A DNA stretch of 8,226 nt from Gammaproteobacteria bacterium (GTDB lineage Bacteria; Pseudomonadota; Gammaproteobacteria; Granulosicoccales; Granulosicoccaceae): positions 1 to 8,226 of the forward strand of contig JAGRHW010000151.1 of assembly GCA_020444765.1 (NCBI GenBank). The letters run 5' to 3'. Made by a program: the position numbers and the translations under genes. The notes below the pieces were generated by a model that worked only from the letters and a program-made list of their open reading frames with translations, did no database searches and was not told the DNA's origin. Below, piece by piece: positions 1 through 5,291 of the stretch (the first letter of the stretch is position 1; each line of letters starts with the position of its first letter).

Positions 1-393
1 AACCATATAGCGCTGCGGACTTCATACCGGGGCATGCCGCATTATCATGATATGCTGGATTCGCCGGAGTCGGAGATCCGCGTACACGGTACACAATATT
101 TGCTGGAAAACCTCAACTCGGATGACCGGCTGCTGCTGGTCGATGACGTATTCAGCAGCGGCCGCAATCTTCAGGCGGTGCTGCAAAAGCTACGCAGGCA
201 CCTGAAGCGCAATATGCCGGGCGAGGTGAAAATCGCCACGATCTGGCAGCGCCCTTCCTACAGGCGGGTTGACTTCAAGCCGGATTATTTTCTCTACGCC
301 ACTGAAGACTGGCTGGTGCTGCCGTACGAGATGTGTGGACTGAGCCCTGACGAGATCAAACAGCACAAGCCTTTTTTGTTGCCTTATCTTTGA
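1..393 (+). CDS. Purine-type phosphoribosyltransferase, 5'-truncated by window edge
   Basis: The reading frame is open from base 1, so the gene begins outside the window; 130 codons are visible. The key motif is LLLVDDVFSSGRNL (about residues 44-57 of the fragment). It is the classic 5-phosphoribosyl-1-pyrophosphate (PRPP) binding loop of type I phosphoribosyltransferases, with two adjacent acidic residues followed by the SSG phosphate loop. The tail containing DWLVLPYEM resembles the C-terminal part of hypoxanthine and xanthine-guanine phosphoribosyltransferases, where an aromatic/aliphatic segment packs on the base. The likely role is cytoplasmic purine salvage, transferring a base onto PRPP, but the N-terminal part is missing and the substrate cannot be read. 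The next gene is convergent, ending 26 nt downstream. I see no clear terminator hairpin between them. The family is secure; the exact enzyme is not. Confidence 0.85.
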   Translation, partial: NHIALRTSYRGMPHYHDMLDSPESEIRVHGTQYLLENLNSDDRLLLVDDVFSSGRNLQAVLQKLRRHLKRNMPGEVKIATIWQRPSYRRVDFKPDYFLYATEDWLVLPYEMCGLSPDEIKQHKPFLLPYL

Positions 394-419
394 TAACGGT
401 TTTTGAGGGGCGGGGATGC

Positions 420-1013
420 TTACTCATTTCCAGACAATACGGGCAGGTTTTGAATAATTTGTTCTCGTATAGGGTGGTTTTTGGGAATGCCTTGATCGTC
501 CAGAATTTTATGGTATAGATGCGTAATATTCTCTTTGGAATGTTCATCGGATGTTAAAAAACCGAAATATAACATGCCAATTTCTTCAGATTTTCCATAG
601 TTAGCGGTGAGCACTTTTAAAATCAGCGTATCCCCTTTGCTAAAAGAGCCGGTGTAGTAGTAGACAGACGTTTTTGCTCCTTCTTTCGTCCACCAGTACA
701 TTTCTTTCCCGGCGGAAACTCCAAACTCGTAAAAATCAGGGTAGGTATTAGTTTTATGATAGCCTGTCAGGCTTCCAACTAATTGATCCAGACTCTTAAA
801 ATTGCGAGTGATAGAGTTGTAGTCGGAAATAACTTCATTTTGGCTATATGACTTTGGATAAGCAATAAGTTGCGTGGCTTGCTCATATTTTCTTTCTTTG
901 AATAAATCAAAGAATTGTTCAATGTTGTTATCAACACTTTCAGGTGCGGCTGTAACCTGTTGGTATGCCGTAGAAGAAAAAAATATTAGAAAAATTAGTG
1001 CGACTGATTTCAT
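420..1013 (-). CDS. Exported protein of unknown function (197 aa)
   Basis: I do not recognise this family. The N-terminus has a Lys at position 2, a hydrophobic stretch VALIFLIFF and a small-residue region ending VTAA, so it reads as a Sec signal peptide of about 23 residues. The mature part is about 175 residues, rich in Tyr, Lys and Ser. It starts with a helix-like segment (NIEQFFDLFKERKYEQA) that recalls small exported NTF2-like or DUF3887-type domains; this is only an impression. The ATG overlaps the stop of the upstream gene by 4 nt (ATGA), so the two are almost certainly co-transcribed and translationally coupled. Base composition is visibly more AT-rich than in genes to the right, suggesting separate ancestry. 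It ends convergently to the phosphoribosyltransferase gene. Confidence 0.75.
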   Translation of the reverse strand: MKSVALIFLIFFSSTAYQQVTAAPESVDNNIEQFFDLFKERKYEQATQLIAYPKSYSQNEVISDYNSITRNFKSLDQLVGSLTGYHKTNTYPDFYEFGVSAGKEMYWWTKEGAKTSVYYYTGSFSKGDTLILKVLTANYGKSEEIGMLYFGFLTSDEHSKENITHLYHKILDDQGIPKNHPIREQIIQNLPVLSGNE

Positions 1014-1516
1014 TTTGTAAATTCTCTCGCATTGATCAATTGGTCAAGATTAAGGCTTTCAAAGTAGTTGTGAAAGCACTTTCCTTTTAAGCTTCCTATG
1101 TTTGATGTGCGGTATTTTTTTTGAACTGACAAATCGATCATTCTTTCGATCCCTGTACTTCGTCCATATTTGTGACTTTTTAGCCACATAAAACCAAGTT
1201 CATAGATTCTATCGGTGGATGTAAGCTGAATTGAAAAATATCTTATTCCCTTTATGTTCCCATAACTACCAGCAGTCCTTCTAGTCACACGAAAACAATT
1301 AGCAAGGGCCGGTATAGAGTTCTTGGGCAGTTCAGTTATTACTTCTGAAAAATATTTATCATAAACAACACCTGTGTATTGATTCGGATTATTAATCAGG
1401 TCTGCGTAGAATTTTTCATGACCAAGCTGGAAGAAAGTCCAGTCATATATCAGGTATAGGCAATAAATTGACATTAGTGCTACCGTAATATACATTCGTT
1501 TGTCATTGTTATTCAC
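1010..1516 (-). CDS. Single-pass membrane protein of unknown function (168 aa)
   Basis: I do not recognise this family. After a short polar N-terminus (NNNDKR) there is one hydrophobic segment, about residues 8-24 (MYITVALMSIYCLYLIY), then a mostly hydrophilic remainder with many Tyr, Lys and Arg. It is probably a membrane-anchored protein with most of its length on one side. Two Cys lie far apart in the soluble part (in ANCFRV and GKCFHN). The start is uncertain. The longest frame begins with GTG at 1516 and has no convincing ribosome binding site; an in-frame ATG lies at 1495, which would give 161 aa. The 3' end overlaps the next gene's ATG by 4 nt, which supports both being real and working together. 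The sequence is AT-rich like the rest of this block. Confidence 0.65.
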   Translation of the reverse strand: MNNNDKRMYITVALMSIYCLYLIYDWTFFQLGHEKFYADLINNPNQYTGVVYDKYFSEVITELPKNSIPALANCFRVTRRTAGSYGNIKGIRYFSIQLTSTDRIYELGFMWLKSHKYGRSTGIERMIDLSVQKKYRTSNIGSLKGKCFHNYFESLNLDQLINAREFTK

Positions 1517-1606
1517 GGGTAATTAATTGCCTTATAGAATCAATTTCATAAATTTTATTGAATGTCTATTTTACGATTAAACTCAGTTCTTTCTTTAAAC
1601 CGATCT

Positions 1607-2005
1607 TCAAATATCATCCTCTTCATTAAAAGGCAGATGGTCAATATCGATTTCGGTATTGACGAATCCTGAAAAATAGGATGTTTCCGCTGGAATTTTG
1701 ATACTTGGCAACCTTACTTGATTGCCGGAAATACCAATAGTCATCTTTACAGAACCGGTTTTTATGATTTCAGCTATTTTGTCACTTACAGGCGTGATTT
1801 TTGGTCCAATTTGTCGCCAATGATCGATTAATTCCTCCGAATCACTATTTGACCGGCTAGACCATAGATTAACCCTGGAGAGGTTCAAGGCTTTGTTTCT
1901 TTCGCCTTGCCGTAGCTCCACATCCGGCTGTATACCCAATATTTTTGCAATATCTTTTGGAAGTATTTCCGTTCCGTGGATTGACAAAAGTAATTTTAAA
2001 TCCAT
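1607..2005 (-). CDS. DUF4279-family protein, candidate immunity-like protein
   Basis: The 132-aa product follows the usual DUF4279 layout as I recall it. There is an opening beta strand (LKLLLSIHG), a helix carrying the PKDIAKILGIQPD segment in which a P..I...LGI.P pattern is typical, a charged RQGE turn, a W-S-S-R segment, and a closing strand in which conserved acidic residues give the NTEIDID pattern. The length is normal for the family. Members are often found beside polymorphic toxins and are suspected immunity proteins, but I do not know of a proven general function. Start: ATG at 2005 with AGG 5 nt upstream. It overlaps by 10 nt the end of an upstream open fragment (1996-2205), so it was probably translated together with that gene. 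The family call is from recalled pattern, not a search. Confidence 0.65.
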   Translation of the reverse strand: MDLKLLLSIHGTEILPKDIAKILGIQPDVELRQGERNKALNLSRVNLWSSRSNSDSEELIDHWRQIGPKITPVSDKIAEIIKTGSVKMTIGISGNQVRLPSIKIPAETSYFSGFVNTEIDIDHLPFNEEDDI

Positions 2006-2205
2006 TTTTTCCTGACCTTAGGGCGTGACCACTTGCTTGTCTCGTCTTGATCGATTTCAATTGACGGTGGCTGCCTTTGTTTTTCCTGGACCTTAATGAT
2101 TTGTGAGTATAGTCGATCAATTGATGATATGCCCTGATAGGCATCATCAAAAGCTTCTTTTGTTGCCTTGTTTTTGATATTTACTATCTGCTGGGCATAC
2201 GAGGT
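1996..2205 (-). pseudogene. 69-codon open fragment, probable 3' remnant of a deleted gene upstream of the DUF4279 gene
   Basis: Reading minus from 2205 there is an open frame of 69 codons ending in TAA at 1998-1996, preceded in frame by two adjacent stops (TGA TAA, 2211-2206). It contains no ATG, GTG or TTG codon, so it cannot start normally here. The translation looks like real protein: an amphipathic helix-like stretch (EAFDDAYQGISSIDRLYSQI), then a Gln/Pro-rich turn, an acidic run and a basic tail. Its stop overlaps the DUF4279 start, an arrangement typical of an operon partner placed just upstream. I infer that this is the C-terminal end of a larger protein, possibly a toxin paired with the DUF4279 protein, whose front was lost. 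A competing, overlapping frame is Lys/Arg-rich and looks like a shadow. The identity of the lost gene is unknown. Confidence 0.5.
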
Positions 2206-2226
2206 TTATCAACTTTTGAATATCTT

Positions 2227-2265
2227 GAACAAAGCCAACCCTGCTGCAACGGCGGCAGGGCTGGC
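2227..2265 (-). terminator. Rho-independent-type terminator after the cysteine hydrolase gene
   Basis: The arms 2234-2244 and 2255-2265 form an 11-bp stem on the minus-strand RNA, all Watson-Crick except one G-U pair, with a 10-nt loop. It is followed at once by TTTGTT. It starts about 15 nt past the stop codon of the gene at 2280-2993. The T tract is short and broken, so termination may be incomplete. On the plus strand the stem has a mismatch and no T tract, so it is oriented for the minus-strand gene. Confidence 0.7.
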
Positions 2266-2279
2266 AAACCAGGACGTGT

Positions 2280-2993
2280 TTAATTTGTCATGACGGAAAC
2301 TGCCTGTTCTGTGGTCAGGACGCCATTGGCAATCATTGCATAGTTGATCAAGGCAGCATTATAGGCATCATCACCGGGGGCCGCGACGGCATCCTTAACA
2401 ACATAGACCTTAAAACCATTTTCCATCAGGCTGCGCATGTGTGAGTCGACACACAGGTTAGCGACCAGTCCAGCCAGAATGACCGTGTCAATACCACGAC
2501 TTCGAAGCTGATAAATCAGGTCATTACTTTCAGGGCCATACATTTTGTGTGGAGCGGCCTGGATGGTTTCTCCATCTTCAATATAGGGTTTGTATTGCTC
2601 GAAATAGTCCGCACCGGATCCGGAAAAGCTTTTTTCATCAAGACTGTCACGGTGCAGGGCCTGCATATCCAGCAATTGCTGCTGTAATGCACCGGCGTTT
2701 TTCCAATTGTTATCCAGCGAGGTGTAAATCAGAGGATCGACCGCCAGGGTAATACCGGTTTTTTTCGCGGTTTTCATCAGCACTTCGATATGTTCTATGG
2801 TGCCGAGTTGTTCCATATTATCCTTCACCAGCTTGTAAAGCTTGCCGTTGGGATGCAGAAAGTCGTTTTGGGGGTCGGTAATCAATACCGCTGCATGTTC
2901 CTTATCGATTGTGGGTAATTCCTGTGCCTGGGCCATCATGATTCCTCCCGAGAATATCAACGTCAGCAGAATTGCTTGAAACAGATTTTTCAT
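2280..2993 (-). CDS. Exported isochorismatase-family cysteine hydrolase
   Basis: This 237-aa protein has an N-terminal signal peptide (Lys-2, hydrophobic residues 4-20, AQA cleavage motif near residue 23) and then an isochorismatase-like Rossmann-type hydrolase domain. The expected catalytic triad is visible: Asp40 in LITDPQNDF, Lys150 in APHKMYGPESN, and the nucleophile Cys181 in LVANLCVDSHMRSLMENGF. The family hydrolyses amides, ureas, nicotinamide-like compounds or vinyl ethers through the Cys; the substrate cannot be read. Most relatives are cytoplasmic, so a signal peptide is less usual. Start: a longer frame begins at 3047, but the ATG at 2993 has GAGGA 7 nt upstream and puts the signal peptide at the N-terminus. 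It is divergent from the peroxidase gene across a 187-nt gap, so the two may share regulation. Confidence 0.9.
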   Translation of the reverse strand: MKNLFQAILLTLIFSGGIMMAQAQELPTIDKEHAAVLITDPQNDFLHPNGKLYKLVKDNMEQLGTIEHIEVLMKTAKKTGITLAVDPLIYTSLDNNWKNAGALQQQLLDMQALHRDSLDEKSFSGSGADYFEQYKPYIEDGETIQAAPHKMYGPESNDLIYQLRSRGIDTVILAGLVANLCVDSHMRSLMENGFKVYVVKDAVAAPGDDAYNAALINYAMIANGVLTTEQAVSVMTN

Positions 2994-3000
2994 CGAATTT

Positions 3001-3005
3001 TCCTC
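3001..3005 (-). promoter_or_regulatory. Ribosome binding site deciding the cysteine hydrolase start
   Basis: GAGGA on the minus strand lies 7 nt before the ATG at 2993. It supports that start over the in-frame ATG 54 nt upstream, which would put 18 polar residues before the signal peptide. Confidence 0.75.
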
Positions 3006-3036
3006 AACAATTTTTTCAGAAACGATGTCATGTATT

Positions 3037-3058
3037 TTGACGGACAAACCGTCGCAAA
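3037..3058. repeat. Inverted repeat in the divergent intergenic region, possible operator
   Basis: GACGG (3039-3043) and CCGTC (3049-3053) form a perfect 5-bp inverted repeat around a 5-nt spacer. It is framed by TT on the left and GCAAAA on the right, so the symmetry extends imperfectly as TTGACGG and CCGTCGCAA. It lies 46 nt upstream of the hydrolase start and about 120 nt upstream of the peroxidase start, so it could serve either gene. The spacing does not match the standard TTGAT-N4-ATCAA Fnr box or the TGTGA-N6-TCACA Crp box. A short repeat like this can occur by chance. Confidence 0.3.
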
Positions 3059-3169
3059 AATGACCGGGACAATGCTAGAAATCATCCGGCATCCGGTCTG
3101 TAACAAAAGCTACATAAGGAGATGCAGTCTTTGGGTAGTTTAAGAACGGATCTTCAATGATGATTTGGC

Positions 3170-3176
3170 AGGAAGG
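3170..3176 (+). promoter_or_regulatory. Ribosome binding site deciding the di-heme protein start
   Basis: AGGAAGG ends 4 nt before the ATG at 3181. The in-frame ATG pair at 3157/3160 has only a weak purine run upstream and would add eight polar residues before the first membrane segment, so 3181 is preferred. Confidence 0.7.
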
Positions 3177-3180
3177 TGTT

Positions 3181-4536
3181 ATGAATTACGGTTTATCCGG
3201 TTTCTTTCTCCTTGGTCTTTTGGCCGTTCTTTTCGCGGGGACGGTTGTGATTACCCTGGTGCTGAAAGAGCTGGCGCCTGTTGCCCGGTTGCCGGGAATG
3301 AAACGCTGGCTTCTCGCGGCAGGACTGGGTGCGGGTGTTATTTTATTCGCCGCCAAACTGCTGATCATTGCAGGGTTTTCTGCGTTCTATAATAAGCCAA
3401 CCATCGCTGTTCCGAAATTGACCAAGGCAGATCAGGTTTCCGCAGAGCCGGCAGCTTACACGTGGGCAGTGTTATCGAATACAGTTAAACCCGGGGTTCC
3501 GTTGTCATCGGGAACGTCCAGGGCTTATGTCTGGCAGGCGCTTCCCACACAGGCTGTATCTTCCACGGACAACCCCGGTTTTGCTGAAAAGGTCGCGCTC
3601 GGAGAAAAGCTTTTTAGCGATCCGCAGCTCTCTTACGACGGCACAGTATCCTGTGCGAGCTGTCACAAGCTGTATCAATACGGCGGCGCGGATGGACGGG
3701 CAAAGGCGCAAGGAATCTATCAACAAAAAGGCAAGCGCAATACTCCAACCGTCTGGAATGCTGTCTTTCAGCGTAAATTATTCTGGGACGGGCGTGTTGC
3801 TTCACTGGAGGAACAAGCCAAGGGACCGCTTATCAATCCCCTGGAGATGGGCATGCCTTCGTTCGATCTCGTGGTGGAGCGGGTCAACAGCCGGCCTCTT
3901 TACCGGCAAGCCTTTAAATCGGTTTTTGGGGCCGATTCCAAGATCAGTATCGATCAAATAGTCGAGGCAATTGCCGCTTATGAGCGGACTCTTGTTACCG
4001 CGGACAGTGCCTATGATCGCTTTGTCAACGGCGATAAAACAGCGCTCACTCAACAGCAGATTCGTGGGATGGCGCTGTTTGAATCCATGGCTTGTATAAA
4101 CTGTCATTCCGGACCTAACTTCAGTGTGGCAAGCGTCTTCAGCGATGAGCCGCCTTTGCGCATTTTTCCGGCCAACCCGACACCACTGGAAGAGCGCTAC
4201 CCGTTATTTGAACAAGTTACGGACCGGGGAACGCCTGTACGCTCGGCCTGGAGAGTTCCTTCATTACGAAATGTTGCTCTGACCGGCCCCTGGTTGCACA
4301 ATGGTTCGATCACTGACCTGAAGGATATGGTGCGTATTATGGCGGCGGCTCAATTGGGGTGGGCCGGACCTTATTTGCTGTGGTCGGACAAGGATAACAC
4401 CTTGCGGGAAATGTCCCGCCCCATGCCAAGCGAGCAGCAGATTGAAGATGTCGTTGCATTTTTGCAGGCTCTCAGCAGTGAGCGGTTATTAGAGTGCCAG
4501 CAGAAAAAGGCGTCGAATACAGGGGAAGACTGTTAA
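3181..4536 (+). CDS. Membrane-anchored di-heme cytochrome c peroxidase / MauG-family protein
   Basis: The 451-aa product has two c-heme motifs, CASCH (residues 158-162) and CINCH (305-309). It also has the di-heme peroxidase signatures RNTPTVWNA (186-194), LFWDGR (200-205), EEQAKGPLINPLEM (210-223) and VPSLRNVALTGPWLHNG (359-375). Trp202 and Glu222 match the Trp and Glu near the peroxide-binding heme; a Met at 387 (or 383) is a likely axial ligand of the electron-transfer heme. Unlike typical soluble periplasmic members, it begins with two hydrophobic helices (about 5-28 and 43-69). The loop between them is basic, placing the heme domain in the periplasm. No His lies between the first heme motif and Glu222, so the resting-state distal His of classical bacterial peroxidases seems absent. 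Expected activity is reduction of H2O2 with electrons from c-type donors, or MauG-like oxidation. It is co-oriented with the following Crp/Fnr gene. Confidence 0.93.
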   Translation: MNYGLSGFFLLGLLAVLFAGTVVITLVLKELAPVARLPGMKRWLLAAGLGAGVILFAAKLLIIAGFSAFYNKPTIAVPKLTKADQVSAEPAAYTWAVLSNTVKPGVPLSSGTSRAYVWQALPTQAVSSTDNPGFAEKVALGEKLFSDPQLSYDGTVSCASCHKLYQYGGADGRAKAQGIYQQKGKRNTPTVWNAVFQRKLFWDGRVASLEEQAKGPLINPLEMGMPSFDLVVERVNSRPLYRQAFKSVFGADSKISIDQIVEAIAAYERTLVTADSAYDRFVNGDKTALTQQQIRGMALFESMACINCHSGPNFSVASVFSDEPPLRIFPANPTPLEERYPLFEQVTDRGTPVRSAWRVPSLRNVALTGPWLHNGSITDLKDMVRIMAAAQLGWAGPYLLWSDKDNTLREMSRPMPSEQQIEDVVAFLQALSSERLLECQQKKASNTGEDC

Positions 4537-4612
4537 GAGCCTGTTCAAGATCCCTCTCTACTGTGAATCCGCTGTTTCTCGCTACGGCACAGGGATCTTG
4601 AACAGCCTCTAA
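4534..4612. mobile_element. 73-bp MITE-like element with terminal inverted repeats and TAA target duplication
   Basis: Bases 4537-4555 and 4591-4609 are 19-bp inverted repeats matching at 18 of 19 positions (one mismatch, at position 4 from the ends). They enclose a 35-bp core with no coding potential. The direct repeat TAA flanks the element (4534-4536 and 4610-4612), and the left copy is the stop codon of the di-heme protein gene. Deleting the element and one TAA gives TGT-TAA-GGAGGAG-TA-TTG, a compact operon junction. Some IS5-group transposases make 3-bp TNA duplications and have ends beginning GAG, so a non-autonomous relative is plausible; this is from memory. As RNA it would fold into a strong stem with no U tract, so it is not a standard terminator. 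The alternative is a native hairpin that happens to look like a transposon. Confidence 0.65.
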
Positions 4613-4617
4613 GGAGG
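4611..4617 (+). promoter_or_regulatory. Strong ribosome binding site for the TTG-started regulator
   Basis: AAGGAGG ends 4 nt before the TTG at 4622 and supports this unusual start. It begins 1 nt after the right end of the inverted-repeat element, so a folded stem would sit immediately beside it. Confidence 0.8.
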
Positions 4618-4621
4618 AGTA

Positions 4622-5290
4622 TTGGATCATCAGATATTGACGGCGTATCTTCAGCTTTCGCCGGACAACTTCAAACGGCTGAAGCGGCACGTTAAGTATT
4701 TTCAGTTTGAGCGATCCGGGCCTGTCATTCATAAAGGGCAATCGGTGTCGGGGGCTTATCTGGTGCTGGAGGGCCGGCTGCGTGTTTACACCTATTCGCC
4801 GCAAGGCACGGAAGCCACACTCTATCTGCTATGTCCCGGAGATACTTGCATTCTGACTTTAAACTGTCTGTTTAACAATCTGCGCTATCCGGCATGGGTA
4901 GAGGCCGAGGCCGGTAGTCGTGTGGCGCTGATTCCCGGAGACCTCTACCGGCAGTTGTTTGCGGAGGAAGAAAGCGTTCGTAATACAACCATAAAGGGCT
5001 TGTCCACACTGGTCTTTCGCCTGATGGATGAGTTGGAAGAAGTTCACGCCTGCAATCTCGAACAGCGTCTGGTCCGCCATCTGCTCAACAATGCCTCGGC
5101 AGATGGTGTGGTCCTGACAACACAGCAGATGCTGGCGAATCACCTGGGAACGACGCGCGAAGTCATCGCGAGGCTGATGCAGAACCTCAATAGCCAGGGT
5201 TTGATATCCACAGGGCGGGGACGAATTCTTATACAAGACACGGTTCAGCTGGCCGCCATGGTCACACCTTCCTCTGCTCAATGGCCCTAG
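4622..5290 (+). CDS. Crp/Fnr-family transcriptional regulator with paired cysteines
   Basis: The 222-aa product has an N-terminal cyclic-nucleotide-binding-type beta barrel (about residues 25-125; GAYLVLEGRLRVY at 44-56, CPGDTC at 71-76), a long dimer helix (about 126-158) and a C-terminal winged helix-turn-helix. The DNA-binding part is clear: TTQQMLANHLGTTREVIARL (166-185), followed by GLISTGRGRILI. It lacks the N-terminal Cys cluster of the oxygen sensor Fnr, so it is not a classical iron-sulfur Fnr. Cys71, Cys76 and Cys82 fall in the effector barrel around PGDTCILTLNC, which could make it thiol- or metal-responsive (inference). It starts at TTG with a strong ribosome binding site. As the gene behind a di-heme peroxidase, it probably regulates that gene and itself. 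It ends 1 nt from the convergent DUF6544 gene. Confidence 0.9.
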   Translation: MDHQILTAYLQLSPDNFKRLKRHVKYFQFERSGPVIHKGQSVSGAYLVLEGRLRVYTYSPQGTEATLYLLCPGDTCILTLNCLFNNLRYPAWVEAEAGSRVALIPGDLYRQLFAEEESVRNTTIKGLSTLVFRLMDELEEVHACNLEQRLVRHLLNNASADGVVLTTQQMLANHLGTTREVIARLMQNLNSQGLISTGRGRILIQDTVQLAAMVTPSSAQWP

Positions 5291-5291
5291 T

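Noticed and set aside
1869..2150. Minus-strand open frame of 93 codons starting with three ATGs
   Set aside because: It overlaps the DUF4279 gene in another frame, is dominated by Lys/Arg/Gly/Ser and lacks protein-like pattern; the 69-codon frame in the same region looks more like real protein.
2222..2231. ATCTTGAACA shared with the right inverted repeat of the 73-bp element (4594-4603), suggesting a second copy
   Set aside because: The match stops at 10 bases and no paired inverted repeat is present; several 10-base matches are expected by chance in a window of this size.
3157..3180. Upstream ATG pair as start of the di-heme protein
   Set aside because: The ribosome binding site is weaker there, and the extra polar residues would precede the first membrane helix.
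4537..4609. Rho-independent terminator after the di-heme gene
   Set aside because: The loop is 35 nt and no T tract follows the stem; the next bases are the ribosome binding site of the regulator.
4472..4804. Minus-strand open frame across the inverted-repeat element
   Set aside because: It spans the end of the di-heme gene, the element and the start of the regulator on the wrong strand; it is a shadow of these.
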